From IMG/VR virus record IMGVR_UViG_3300021074_000071, positions 1 through 37,156 of that record: 37,156 nucleotides of DNA; one strand, 5' to 3'. This document shows positions 16,011-24,464 of the stretch, piece by piece (position 1 is the stretch's first letter; every line of letters begins with the position of its first letter). Made by a program: the position numbers and the translations under genes. Source of the stretch: a virus. A model generated the notes under the pieces. That model was not told where the DNA came from. It saw only the letters and a program-made list of their open reading frames with translations, and did no database searches.

Positions 16011-16130
16011 AAAAAAGCGCCGTCCCCAGCCAGTGTTATAGAGCGTAATACGCAGTGCTACTCTCTTACGTATTACTGCGAGCATTAGAGTAATTTTGTC
16101 TCCACTCTAAGTTCTTAACTGGGCAACGGC
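16011..16130 (-). ncRNA. putative structured RNA element, second of two tandem copies
   Basis: On the leftward strand a closing stem GCCGTTGCCCAG (16130-16119) / CTGGGGACGGC (16029-16019) encloses two perfect hairpins: TTAGAGT/ACTCTAA (16110-16104 with 16091-16085) and GTAATACG/CGTATTAC (16076-16069 with 16052-16045). The 3' stem arm runs into GC then T6 (16016-16011), a rho-independent end. No ORF explains the block. Its 3' end shares a 16-base identity with the neighbouring element, and GGAGG of the zinc-ribbon gene follows directly, so it may also control that gene. Three-way-junction fold is inferred by hand. Confidence 0.45.
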
Positions 16131-16137
16131 ATATGTG

Positions 16138-16230
16138 AAAAAGCGCCGTCCCCTTAGCCCTGACATAAGTGATGTAGTGTATCAGTCGACATCAACTTCC
16201 AACCTCATGTTTTCTCAGCTAGGGGACGGC
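16138..16230 (-). ncRNA. putative structured RNA element, first of two tandem copies
   Basis: Leftward strand: closing stem GCCGTCCCCTAGC (16230-16218) / GCTAAGGGGACGGC (16158-16145), 13 pairs with one bulge; inside, TGATGT/ACATCA and ACATGAG/CTTATGT can stack as one interrupted hairpin. The 3' arm runs into GC then T5 (16142-16138). A separate hairpin CCCCG-TCTTTC-CGGGG (plus strand 16242-16257) lies just upstream, and its GGGGAC can instead pair with the GTCCCC of the 5' arm, so alternative folds exist. A TTGACA lies at 16263-16258 but no good -10 follows. Either tandem small RNAs or an attenuator between the ssDNA-binding and zinc-ribbon genes. Confidence 0.45.
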
Positions 16231-16295
16231 ATAGGTAAAGTCCCCGTCTTTCCGGGGTGTCAAGCCTACCAGCGATTACTTTGGCTTTCAGTTAG

Positions 16296-16946
16296 TTAGA
16301 TGGTAATGTCATCCATATCATCTACGTAATTTTCATCCACCTCTTCAGCAGTCACGTCTCCGAGGTCTTCAAGCTCAACTTCCAAGTCATCAAGCATATT
16401 CAGACTTACGCTTCTACCACCGCTTAGCGCATCCCCTTCATGCGAAAACTGAACTACCTCTAGCCCACAGGTAATTCCACCTTCACCCTGTGTGTAGGGA
16501 TAAACGCTTACTACAAGCCTAGCGAAGTCTCCGCCTTTGATACGCTTAATCCTGTCTAAGCTGAACTCTTTCTTGTCCGCCCCTACTACTGTAGTCAGGA
16601 ACTGCGACTTAGCAGTGATGTAGTAATTCCCCTTATAGTAATCCTGGGGCTTCGTATCGCCATCCTTAAAAGGATGAGCAAACTCAGCGAACTTCATTGG
16701 CTTACCATAAAACGCCTGAGCTGCTTTAAGCACAGTCTGGCGAAGCTCCTTTCCGGCTTCCTGCCAAGTTTCTTTCGGAAACAAGATGTCAGTCTTGAAC
16801 TTATCATCACTGTACTGCCTACCTGAATCAGGCTCTGCTAGGTAAGGGAACACAAGCTTCCCCACTGGCGTTACACAACGCAGGCTTTCTTTCTTAATCT
16901 TGGCTGTTCCAGCTGCTGTTAGTTTTCGTTTAGTTGGTGCAGGCAT
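16296..16946 (-). CDS. DUF2815-like single-stranded DNA-binding protein
   Basis: 216 aa. Basic N terminus (PAPTKRKLTAAGTAKIKKE), then VTPVGKLVFPYLAEPDSGRQ, DILFPKETW, FKDGDTKPQDYYKGNYYITA and LEVVQFSHEGDALSGG, matching DUF2815, which occurs in phage replication loci beside DUF2800 and PolA and is considered an ssDNA-binding protein. The C terminus is strongly acidic and ends VDDMDDITI, like the partner-binding tip of bacterial SSB. ATG 16946 with AAGGAGG five bases upstream. Adjacent to the DUF2800 nuclease, as in other phages. Confidence 0.85.
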   Translation of the reverse strand: MPAPTKRKLTAAGTAKIKKESLRCVTPVGKLVFPYLAEPDSGRQYSDDKFKTDILFPKETWQEAGKELRQTVLKAAQAFYGKPMKFAEFAHPFKDGDTKPQDYYKGNYYITAKSQFLTTVVGADKKEFSLDRIKRIKGGDFARLVVSVYPYTQGEGGITCGLEVVQFSHEGDALSGGRSVSLNMLDDLEVELEDLGDVTAEEVDENYVDDMDDITI

Positions 16947-16973
16947 AATAGCCTCCTTGTTGTAGTGTGCTAG

Positions 16974-18575
16974 CTATACTTCATCGTCCTCAGTATCGAG
17001 AGCCGTAAGTAGTTCGGTAGCATCTTCTTTTGGTAATGCCTGTCTCTTATCATCTTCAGAGACAAGTTTCGGTTTTGGGATTGACTTGCGTACCACCGCA
17101 TCTATCTTTCCCTTGCCTATCCTTTTTTCAATTTCAGTAATACCCAGTAAACTCTGCCTCCAGGGATTCTCTACGCCAACATTCTTTAAGTACGCGGCTA
17201 CTTCAAGTTCATTCTCTAGCCACTTTCTAGTGCTGCGCCCTGCTACTAGCTTCCACCCAGGTAGGGGCATAGACGAGAAGTATCTTCCTGCTGCATACTC
17301 TTCTACTGCCTTTAGGAATGCTCTAATCTGGTCAGCGTTACTTAGTACAGTGTCTAGCTGCTCATCAGTCATAGTAGCAGGAGCTGGGGTCTTAACTAGC
17401 GCAGGTGCTCTATCTAGCTCCACTAGTCCTGGTGCGCTTGAGTTCTTAGCGTATGTTTTGCACTCAGCTTTACGCTTGCAGAACGTACACTGCGGCCCGA
17501 AGTGTTCTTTAGGCTTCTTAGTGCCTGCTTGAACCTTCAAAGCCATCTTCTCAAAGCGCTTTAAGTTAGCACGAGCTTTCTTTAGCGTAGGCTGGTCTAT
17601 AGTCCACTGCTCTAATGGGTCTGCATGTTCGTCTCTATTACGCGGCTGATAGATAGCAGCCACTGCTTCTGTAGCATCCCAGTTCTTAGAGTTAATGATA
17701 GCTAAGATGTAGGTCATTAACTGCCAGTTATCTTCTGCCCTAACTGCTATGCCTTTGCCGTATTTGAGGTCTAAGGCATAAATCTTCTTCTTGTTATCTT
17801 TTACGTAGAGAATACCAAAGTCGATAGTGCCATATATGTGGGTGCTGAATTGTACGCGTTCTTCTATTAGGGTGGTGAGGATGCAGTCTTTGCCTATCTT
17901 CTTGATGATGCGGTCTATTAGTTGGATGAGGTCGGAGATATGCTCACGCTTCTCTGCATCATAACCTGGAGCTTCTGCTACAGCCATTAAAGCTGCGTCT
18001 ACACCCTCCTTCATTAGAACGGTAGAACCCATCGCAAACAACTCATGCGCCTTTGTGCCCTCCTCGGCATAAGGAGATACACGCTCGGGCAATGGATGCT
18101 TAGGAGGTAATAGGCTTGCGTAGCACTCCATGAACATTTTCATGGAGCTTGGAGCTAGCTTAGCGTGCTGGGCTTCTAGTGTTGCTATGATTTCTTTTTC
18201 TGCTCCGCTAAAGCTAAGTTCTCCGCCATCAAGGCGTGAAGGTGGTAGCATCTCTTCTAAGCTAACAGCCTTATCAGTAGCTAGCACTTGCTCCAGGTCG
18301 AGCTGCGTTTCTTCGGGGGCTACATCTTTCCTTACGTGCTTATGTGGCTCCACTATAAGTTGTTGGCAGGCTTCTATAGCTTGAAGACCCAAAGATGTTG
18401 TAGCCGTTACTGTTAGATCGTCAAAGTCATCCATGCTAACAGGCTTATCTGCAACAGGCGTTCTCTTCTTAGACACCTTAGCCCCATTAGGTAGCTGGAT
18501 TACTACGCGCTCATCTGAGATGCCAATAACTTTACCTTGCTTTCTATACTTCGCCATTTCTTCGTTACTTATCAT
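16974..18575 (-). CDS. DUF2800 PD-(D/E)XK nuclease, Cas4/RecB-like
   Basis: 533 aa. The nuclease core shows SPYAEEGTKAHELF (H177), YGTIDFGIL (D252) and YALDLKYGKG (D269, K271), the RecB-family active site. C151, C363, C366 and C372 have the one-plus-three arrangement of iron-sulphur nucleases such as Cas4 and AddB (QCTFCKRKAECKTY). The N-terminal 110 residues are acidic, low-complexity and probably flexible; a C-terminal basic/acidic tail follows. In phages this family pairs with DUF2815 and is thought to process DNA ends in recombination. Start ATG 18575 lacks a strong ribosome binding site; translation may be coupled to the 11-bp overlapping gene upstream. Confidence 0.88.
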   Translation of the reverse strand: MISNEEMAKYRKQGKVIGISDERVVIQLPNGAKVSKKRTPVADKPVSMDDFDDLTVTATTSLGLQAIEACQQLIVEPHKHVRKDVAPEETQLDLEQVLATDKAVSLEEMLPPSRLDGGELSFSGAEKEIIATLEAQHAKLAPSSMKMFMECYASLLPPKHPLPERVSPYAEEGTKAHELFAMGSTVLMKEGVDAALMAVAEAPGYDAEKREHISDLIQLIDRIIKKIGKDCILTTLIEERVQFSTHIYGTIDFGILYVKDNKKKIYALDLKYGKGIAVRAEDNWQLMTYILAIINSKNWDATEAVAAIYQPRNRDEHADPLEQWTIDQPTLKKARANLKRFEKMALKVQAGTKKPKEHFGPQCTFCKRKAECKTYAKNSSAPGLVELDRAPALVKTPAPATMTDEQLDTVLSNADQIRAFLKAVEEYAAGRYFSSMPLPGWKLVAGRSTRKWLENELEVAAYLKNVGVENPWRQSLLGITEIEKRIGKGKIDAVVRKSIPKPKLVSEDDKRQALPKEDATELLTALDTEDDEV

Positions 18576-18819
18576 CTTTTTTCATCCCATTTATTCGTTC
18601 AAAATCGTAACCATGTGCTGCACAATACGCATTAAGCAGCTTATAAGTTACTTCCACTATCTCGTATATCCCCAGAAATAGAAAAGGTATCTCCTCTACT
18701 TCACTTAGCTTACGCCTGCCCTTACGAAGCTGCTCGGCTTTGGCTATTATTCCACGCAGCGTATTACGCAGGTCATCTACGCTTCCAGTGATCTTAATCT
18801 CTACTAGTTTCTCTTCCAT
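18565..18819 (-). CDS. hypothetical helical protein, 84 aa
   Basis: Starts with a short strand (EKLVEIKITGSVDDLRNTLR), then basic helices and a hydrophobic helix (IPFLFLGIYEIVEVTYKLL). ATG 18819 has GGGAGG five bases upstream. It overlaps the Lar-like gene (26 bp) and the nuclease gene (11 bp). Function not recognised. Confidence 0.6.
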   Translation of the reverse strand: MEEKLVEIKITGSVDDLRNTLRGIIAKAEQLRKGRRKLSEVEEIPFLFLGIYEIVEVTYKLLNAYCAAHGYDFERINGMKKDDK

Positions 18820-18997
18820 CGCTGCCTCCCTTAGTAGTACGTTTGTTCCATTCTTCTTCAGCTTCTGCTATATAAAACCTGTAGGGTCCTAAGCATCGGC
18901 AATCCTCGCATGTTATGGCGTGGATTTTATCTAATAAACTAGTTTCTTTTAACCTCTTCCCACCACAGAACGGGCAAACTTTTAGTTCCACTTTCAT
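18794..18997 (-). CDS. Lar-like restriction-alleviation zinc protein
   Basis: 67 aa. LKVCPFCGGKRLKE, ITCEDCRCLGPYR and AEAEEEWNKRT match the Lar family (PF14354): two CxxC pairs, the GP, and the A...WN.R ending. Lar of Rac prophage eases EcoKI restriction, but most family members have no tested role, so the name is by family only. ATG 18997 with GGAAGG upstream. Confidence 0.8.
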   Translation of the reverse strand: MKVELKVCPFCGGKRLKETSLLDKIHAITCEDCRCLGPYRFYIAEAEEEWNKRTTKGGSDGRETSRD

Positions 18998-19039
18998 TTT
19001 TCGCCTTCCATTAAATACTCATACCGCTTATGTTGCTAC

Positions 19040-19198
19040 TCATGCTCTTTTGTCCTTTATAGCATCACTTAGTAATGCGTGAAATTTTAATAGCATAGAA
19101 TCAAAGCTTAGATACTCCGTTTTAAATAACGCGGCTAAGCGTTTATCACTTCGCTGCTTACGTGTTTCAAACTCAAGTATATCCTCCCAGGTTATCAT
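19040..19198 (-). CDS. small helical protein, 52 aa
   Basis: MITWEDILEFETRKQRSDKR opens a charged helical protein ending LLSDAIKDKRA. ATG 19198 lies two bases past the stop of the upstream gene, with GAGGT just before it; the frame fills most of the 200-bp gap to the Lar-like gene. A ten-codon frame (19041 region) after it is too short to call. Function unknown. Confidence 0.5.
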   Translation of the reverse strand: MITWEDILEFETRKQRSDKRLAALFKTEYLSFDSMLLKFHALLSDAIKDKRA

Positions 19199-19199
19199 G

Positions 19200-19367
19200 C
19201 TACCTCATCAGTTTCTCAATCGCTATGTCAGCATCATCTATAATGCTTCTAAGCCTAAGACTTATCTCCATCTCGTTAAGCTGATCCTTAGTAGACTCCC
19301 CAAGCAGCTTACGAAGGTCGATAGTTAGCTTAAGTATGAGGCAGACTAGCCCTGTGTATTTATCCAT
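19200..19367 (-). CDS. hypothetical protein, 55 aa
   Basis: MDKYTGLVCLILKLTIDLRK begins a helical protein; the start at ATG 19367 is preferred over ATG 19409 because GAGGTG lies upstream and only 8 bp overlap the DUF7448-like gene. The first 20 residues could weakly associate with a membrane. Ends in TAG. Confidence 0.55.
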   Translation of the reverse strand: MDKYTGLVCLILKLTIDLRKLLGESTKDQLNEMEISLRLRSIIDDADIAIEKLMR

Positions 19368-19728
19368 TAGGCACCTCAGCAAAATTAACAGCTTCGCTGT
19401 AATACCCATTAGACTGCCCGCACCACCTCAAGTCCACAGCTCCTTTAATTGTAGCAAGCTTATAAAAGGTCCACGTCTCGCCAGTATCCATAGTAGTTAT
19501 AGACTCACCACTTACTTCTTCAGCTACTAGCAGCGGAGTTCCAATCAGGTCCTGCATGTCTCCAATAACCTCAGCTAACCAGACATACTCACAACAGTCT
19601 TGTTCATGGTATAGCTTAAAGCGCTGACCGTTATCACAGACGAACGTAACAACAGTATCGTCCTCCTTGCCAATAATAGCAGTAAGGATTCTGCCTTTTA
19701 GTAAATCAAATTCTTTGTATTTGTCCAT
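19360..19728 (-). CDS. DUF7448-like phage protein
   Basis: 122 aa. LLKGRILTAIIGKEDDTVVT, FKLYHEQDCCEYVWLAEVIG, DMQDLIGTPLLVAEE, TWTFYKLATIKGAVDLRWCG and SNGYYSEAVNFAEV match the conserved blocks of the DUF7448 family, common in phage genomes and of unknown function. AGGAG of the ribosome binding site lies six bases before ATG 19728 and within the last codons of the helicase gene, so the two genes are coupled. Confidence 0.8.
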   Translation of the reverse strand: MDKYKEFDLLKGRILTAIIGKEDDTVVTFVCDNGQRFKLYHEQDCCEYVWLAEVIGDMQDLIGTPLLVAEEVSGESITTMDTGETWTFYKLATIKGAVDLRWCGQSNGYYSEAVNFAEVPNG

Positions 19729-19729
19729 G

Positions 19730-21055
19730 TTATGCTCCTACCACGTTTTCAATATCAACCATCTTCTGCTCCAGCACTTCAATGATGTGGTCGTCTAGGC
19801 TGTCCTTAGCTAGGAGCATGTAGATAGTAACGGGATTTATAGTACCGATCCTGTGTACACGATCACTTGCTTGAAGCATGTTTGCAGGATTCCAGTCTTG
19901 TTCACAAAAAACAACAGTAGAGGAGGCTGTCAATGTCACTCCAGTTCCGCAGGCTATCAGATTGCCCACCATTACCTGCTTAAGCCCCATCTGGAAGTCT
20001 GTTACTGCCTTCTCTCTCATATAAGGAAGTGTATCTCCTGTTATAGCGCAGGTAGTTATCCCCTTATCCATTAGATAGGCTTCAACTCCATGCACTACAG
20101 CCTTATGATAAGCAAAGATAACCAGTTGCTCATCAGGGCTAGACTCCAAGTAGTTATCTAACCACTTATAGATAGCAGGCAGTTTAGCTACTCCTAGTCT
20201 CTGACGCACAGTAGCAACATGGTCTGACTGCTCCAGTGCTTCACGCTCTACACCCAGTTGCTTTAGGGCAGAGTCAACTAGTTGTAGTGACTCCTCTGCC
20301 ACGGTAGCATCAATGTCCAGATACACATTAGCGTAGCGTTTAGGAGGTAAGTCCTTAAGCACGTCTTGCTTGAAGCGTCTTACGGTGAAGGGCGCCATGC
20401 GCTCTTTCAACTCATCCTCGTTACGTGTGCCTCTGAACTCTACTCCACTGCCAAAGGGTGTAGGGTAGGGGTAAGAGAACTTGTAACAGAAATCTTGATG
20501 CTTACCCCACTTGTGCGGCTCAATAGCGCACAGTAAGGGGTGTAAGTCGCTGACGCATTTCGTGATGGGTGTGCCTGTGAGGAGCTGCACATACTTTGCA
20601 TTGGGTACAAGCTGCTTAACTACAACCTGTGTACGCTTTGCTTTCCAGGATTTGCAATAGTGCATTTCATCGCACACTAACATGCTATCACTGTGCTTAC
20701 TGAGATAAGCAACTAATAGCTTAGTCCACGCTTCACTAGCAGCTAAATCATAGCTTATTATAACCACACGTGTAGCTGGCAGTAGGAGCTGCTTACCATT
20801 ACTGATGACTTGTAATTCTCTTCCCAGAGTATCCCACTTCTTAAACTCAGCTGCCCACGTACTACGCACAACAGCGGGGCATATAACTACCATATGTTGT
20901 GGCTGGAAAGCGTTGCTGGATGCTATAGCTTGACATGTTTTTCCAAGACCAGGCTGATCAGCGAGGAGAGAGCGCCGTAGCTTAATGAGCTTTAGGACTC
21001 CCTCTTTTTGATATGGGAGAAGTTGCTGGGATTTAGGGACTATTAGGCGTTTCAC
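19730..21055 (-). CDS. SNF2-family DNA helicase/translocase
   Basis: 441 aa, a compact two-RecA-domain SNF2 protein without extra domains. QLLPYQKEGVLKLI is the Q-motif region; LLADQPGLGKT (31-40) is Walker A; VCDEMH (DE at 129-130) is Walker B; LLTGTPITK motif III; ITGDTL, GTGVTLTASSTVVF and SDRVHRIGT are motifs of the second lobe with the arginine finger. Such small SNF2 helicases accompany PolA in many phages and probably remodel DNA structures. GTG 21055 has no ribosome binding site; it is the first gene of the leftward operon, about 75 nt from the predicted transcription start. Confidence 0.93.
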   Translation of the reverse strand: MKRLIVPKSQQLLPYQKEGVLKLIKLRRSLLADQPGLGKTCQAIASSNAFQPQHMVVICPAVVRSTWAAEFKKWDTLGRELQVISNGKQLLLPATRVVIISYDLAASEAWTKLLVAYLSKHSDSMLVCDEMHYCKSWKAKRTQVVVKQLVPNAKYVQLLTGTPITKCVSDLHPLLCAIEPHKWGKHQDFCYKFSYPYPTPFGSGVEFRGTRNEDELKERMAPFTVRRFKQDVLKDLPPKRYANVYLDIDATVAEESLQLVDSALKQLGVEREALEQSDHVATVRQRLGVAKLPAIYKWLDNYLESSPDEQLVIFAYHKAVVHGVEAYLMDKGITTCAITGDTLPYMREKAVTDFQMGLKQVMVGNLIACGTGVTLTASSTVVFCEQDWNPANMLQASDRVHRIGTINPVTIYMLLAKDSLDDHIIEVLEQKMVDIENVVGA

Positions 21056-21134
21056 GGTTATTGGTGGCTCAGAATGTTTTAGCTTGCATATTTTACGGCT
21101 TCAGGTTTATCCTGGTAGCTCGTTCCTGAAGTAG

Positions 21135-21163
21135 AGTCTAAGCTCACAACAGAATGTTGTCAA
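21135..21163 (-). promoter_or_regulatory. leftward operon promoter with embedded operator
   Basis: Leftward strand: TTGACA (21163-21158), 17-bp spacer, TAGACT (21140-21135), a near-consensus sigma-70 promoter feeding the helicase gene. A perfect inverted repeat ACAACA-GAA-TGTTGT (21146-21160) covers the spacer and part of the -35, the usual position of a repressor site. Confidence 0.7.
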
Positions 21164-21171
21164 GGTATAAA
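21143..21171 (+). promoter_or_regulatory. possible rightward promoter for the primase-helicase
   Basis: CTCACA (21143-21148), 17-bp spacer, TATAAA (21166-21171); a second TATAAA is at 21177-21182. It overlaps the leftward promoter and its palindrome, so one regulator could control both directions. The -35 is only a partial match. Confidence 0.35.
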
Positions 21172-21193
21172 TCAACTATAAACTGATTTTTAG

Positions 21194-21231
21194 AAAAAAA
21201 AAACCTCATACAGGGGTTAAGCTGTATGAGG
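21194..21231 (-). terminator. rho-independent terminator facing left, upstream of the leftward promoter
   Basis: Perfect 10-bp stem CCTCATACAG/CTGTATGAGG (21204-21213 and 21222-21231), 8-base loop, then ten T on the leftward strand (A10 at 21194-21203). There is no T-run on the rightward side. It would stop antisense transcription from the primase region before it enters the leftward operon. Confidence 0.8.
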
Positions 21232-21292
21232 CTCGAAAAATATAAACGGGACTAACCATTTAAGGACAGCTTAATAGCTGTATTGAAATCTA

Positions 21293-24200
21293 ATGTCAAC
21301 AATACCACAGTCTTCTGATATAGCAAGTACTAATTCACAGCTAATCTCCACTAATCCGGATTTGGTTCGGTTTGTTAAGCTATTGGCATCACATCCGTTC
21401 TACAAAGAGACAGGTGTTAAGTTCTACCTGGACTGGGAAGCACACAAAGAAAGACCAGACGCAGGACATGATTGTGCCCCTCCTGAGCTATCCACAGTTA
21501 CTCAAAAGCTAGTCAGCAGATTAACTGCTTTAAATGCTGAGAGTAAGCACATCTACTACCGTGTTCAGTATCGACCGTATATCCCAGTTAACGGTAACGG
21601 GCATATTACTCAGACGGTAAAAAACGATAACATTACTAATTCACTATATATCCCCATAGATATAGACTTTAAGCTTCCCTTTAGCTTTGAGCACTTTATG
21701 ACTCAGCTGGGTATTAGTCCCTGGGCTGTGGTTCAAACGTCAGTGGATAAGAAGGGCTTTAAGCGTTATCAGGCATTAGTGGCTGTCAGAGCTGAGGATA
21801 CCCAGAAGCGTGACGAGGTGAAGCGCCTAGGGCTTAAGCTAGCGAGTATATGTGGGGCTGATAGTTCTATGTATGACTTTAGACGTGTAGCAAGGCTCCC
21901 AGGCTTTAGAAACTGGAAATGGTCAGGAGCTGGTGTCTCTAAGCTGCTTCAGCTTAAGAAGCCGGGTATTGTCTACAGCCTGGAGAGATTGGATTATCTG
22001 ATAGATAGGGCTAAGATTAATCCAGGTATCATTAGGTGTAAGGAGGTGTCCCCGCCTCGTAAGCGAGGTAACGAAAATAAGGAATACACCGGGGACAGGA
22101 TATGTGAGCTTACGTACGCAGAAGCTATTGATGCTGTGCATGACGGGAAGGTAATAGCCGAGGTAGGGCATCGTGTTGAGTATGTAAACTCCATTGCAGG
22201 CGGAGCTGCTAGAGCTGTTCGGCAAGGTAAGCTAAGTAAAGATGCTATCCCTGGGCTAGTTAAGGAAATGGCAACTAAGGGTTGTAGTGAGCCGCTATCG
22301 GATAGAGAGATACAGGGGCTTATACGTAGTTCAGAGGGCTACTTAGAACGGGATGCAGTTAAGGATGAGACTAAGTGGAGAGAAAGGCGTGCTACTAACA
22401 TTACGGTGCTCGAAGAGAGAAACTTAAGGCTGGATACGACTAACATAATAGAATCCAATAGAAGGCTCTACATTCAAGAGTTCTTTAGGGGGGTAAATGC
22501 TGCATTTATGGGAAGGCTTTACCAAGAGCTTATCGAGCGACAGTTTAACGATGGCTACATCTCAGAGGCTAGCTGGGTAATAGTTAATCGAGCTGAACAA
22601 CTTAAGTTAATTGTTGACCGATACTTCTGTGTTGCCGAGAAAACTAAAAGTAAATGGGGTACAGAGTGTTGGCGCCAGGAGAAATTTGAAGGAGCTATCG
22701 AAGAAGGCTTTATAGGACAGTTTGTAGAGGAAATATATCGCAGCATTAAAACGCACCGTGAGCTGGTTATAGAAGGAAACGCTGAAGCAAAGCCACGCTT
22801 AGCTAGCAAGTTAAAAGCAGCTAAGGATAAATGTACATCGAAGGAAGGTTTGCTTAACGCTGAAAAGTTTGAAGCTGATAAGCTTAAGGAGGAAGAGGCT
22901 TTTTTTACACTTAAGTTTAAGCAAACTACTCGTAGTCGGCTACAGGAGGAAATAGCGCATACGATTCAAGAAATGCAGCAGAAGGTTAATAAGTTAAAAG
23001 ACGAAAGCGCGATTATAGCATTTCAGAATGGCTTACTTTCTCTGGGTTCATCGGAAGCAAGCTGCGGCTTTTCACATTCTGGTTTCACAGAATGTGAAGC
23101 ATGGAGGAACACACTAACCTGCATGGATACTAACTATGATACTGAGCTGGCCTCCAGAGTCTTAACTACTCTCCAATCAGGAGACATAACGCAATACATA
23201 TTGCGTTATGAGCAGTTGCTGATAGCTGAATGCCCAACAATGTATGGATTCTTGAAAGACACGTTTCCAGAGCAGCAGCAGACTTGGCTGCTAGTCATGA
23301 ATATCATAGGCTACTGCTTTCTTGTGGGTAACCCAAGACAAAAGTTCTTTAACTTCCAAGGAGCTACAGGTAGCGGTAAAGGGTCTCTAGGAAAGATAAT
23401 AACTTACTTATCCGGGGACTCTTCACAGTACTTGGGGCTTAGAGACTTTTCTACAGATACAGGGTTGTTTCCGTGTATTGGTAAATCAGCAGCAGTGGTG
23501 GACGAGGTGGATAATGCATCTATGGATCGTAAGACTAATCATGCTGTCTGGGAAACAATAAAGAAAGTAACTGGAGGTACTCCAGTAAGCGCACGCAGGC
23601 TATACAAAGATGCAATTAGTGTCCGTATTGACGCTAAGTTTATACTAATCAGTAATAAACCATTAGATTTTCCAGATGAGGATGGATCTATCGGACGGAG
23701 ACTAGTCTCTCTGAAATTTAAAGAAACCTGCGCTGCTAGTAAAATGAAGGAAGACATTGCTTTAGATGTGCTGAAGAGCGATGCGGATAAGGTGGCAACT
23801 ATAGCCGCTGCTACGCTTATGAGTAGATGGTACCTTGGTAGCGAAATGTTCCAGATTGCGGGCAGTTCAGCCCTTGATGAGGGCAAAGCGGAGTATTTAG
23901 ATAACTGCGCTCCGATTAGGAGCTATTTACTTAGCTGCTTACAATTCGGTTCAGAGTCAGGAGCTACCGCTGAGAATGGCCGCGTAATGGTAGTGGGATT
24001 ACTTGCAGTACTCGAGGTCTACTGTGCCACTACACTGAGTAATAGTTCCGATTCTGATGCTGCACTAACAAGCATTAAGTCCTACCTTAAGAGAAGTAGA
24101 AAGCAAAAGGAGGAGCAGATATATTCTATACTAAAAGTGAAGGGAGTTACTAGGGGTAAGGAGGACAGAGCTAGGTATAGTAAAGGGTCTAATGACTACT

Positions 24201-24376
24201 GGCATTATGTAGATGCAATTAGGATAGATTGTTCCCACATAGATTTAGAGCTAGTAATGCAGGAAATGATGCAGATAGAGGCTAAGAGTGTAGATAGAGC
24301 ACTTAGTCTAGGAAGCCGTATGTGGTATCAATTTGATTTAGAGAATGCGCAGAGAGTAGTAGATGGGTTAATGTAG
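21293..24376 (+). CDS. primase-helicase (AEP/RepB-like primase plus SF3 helicase)
   Basis: 1027 aa. N-terminal primase-like domain: SLYIPIDIDFK (D123, D125) provides the catalytic DxD; SPWAVVQTSVDKKGFKRYQA and MYDFRRVARLPGFRNWKWSG follow the RepB/AEP primase order. The middle (about 400-650) is charged and helical. The SF3/D5-like helicase has FQGATGSGKGSLGK (K696) as Walker A, AAVVDEVDNAS (D737, E738) as Walker B, and ILISNKPLDFPDEDGSIGRR as the sensor/Arg region. It primes and unwinds for PolA. The ATG at 21293 lacks a clear ribosome binding site. It is the only early-type gene here transcribed rightward, and a mirrored iteron block follows its 3' end. Confidence 0.92.
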   Translation: MSTIPQSSDIASTNSQLISTNPDLVRFVKLLASHPFYKETGVKFYLDWEAHKERPDAGHDCAPPELSTVTQKLVSRLTALNAESKHIYYRVQYRPYIPVNGNGHITQTVKNDNITNSLYIPIDIDFKLPFSFEHFMTQLGISPWAVVQTSVDKKGFKRYQALVAVRAEDTQKRDEVKRLGLKLASICGADSSMYDFRRVARLPGFRNWKWSGAGVSKLLQLKKPGIVYSLERLDYLIDRAKINPGIIRCKEVSPPRKRGNENKEYTGDRICELTYAEAIDAVHDGKVIAEVGHRVEYVNSIAGGAARAVRQGKLSKDAIPGLVKEMATKGCSEPLSDREIQGLIRSSEGYLERDAVKDETKWRERRATNITVLEERNLRLDTTNIIESNRRLYIQEFFRGVNAAFMGRLYQELIERQFNDGYISEASWVIVNRAEQLKLIVDRYFCVAEKTKSKWGTECWRQEKFEGAIEEGFIGQFVEEIYRSIKTHRELVIEGNAEAKPRLASKLKAAKDKCTSKEGLLNAEKFEADKLKEEEAFFTLKFKQTTRSRLQEEIAHTIQEMQQKVNKLKDESAIIAFQNGLLSLGSSEASCGFSHSGFTECEAWRNTLTCMDTNYDTELASRVLTTLQSGDITQYILRYEQLLIAECPTMYGFLKDTFPEQQQTWLLVMNIIGYCFLVGNPRQKFFNFQGATGSGKGSLGKIITYLSGDSSQYLGLRDFSTDTGLFPCIGKSAAVVDEVDNASMDRKTNHAVWETIKKVTGGTPVSARRLYKDAISVRIDAKFILISNKPLDFPDEDGSIGRRLVSLKFKETCAASKMKEDIALDVLKSDADKVATIAAATLMSRWYLGSEMFQIAGSSALDEGKAEYLDNCAPIRSYLLSCLQFGSESGATAENGRVMVVGLLAVLEVYCATTLSNSSDSDAALTSIKSYLKRSRKQKEEQIYSILKVKGVTRGKEDRARYSKGSNDYWHYVDAIRIDCSHIDLELVMQEMMQIEAKSVDRALSLGSRMWYQFDLENAQRVVDGLM

Positions 24377-24464
24377 GCGATATATCAAAATGATTACATA
24401 CTACAATTAATTGCTAAGTATTACGTTTTTATATACCGATAAAATGCTAGGTGCATCAAACAAA

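Noticed and set aside
16011-16257. Group I or II intron, hammerhead or other known ribozyme
   Set aside because: No conserved core sequences (no CUGANGA, no group I P7/R-S elements) and no interrupted gene on either side.
5323-19409. Genome-wide TAG recoding, suggested by the split zinc-finger gene
   Set aside because: TAG is the normal end of the resolvase, giant protein, lipoprotein, retropepsin-like and other genes, with following starts placed as expected.
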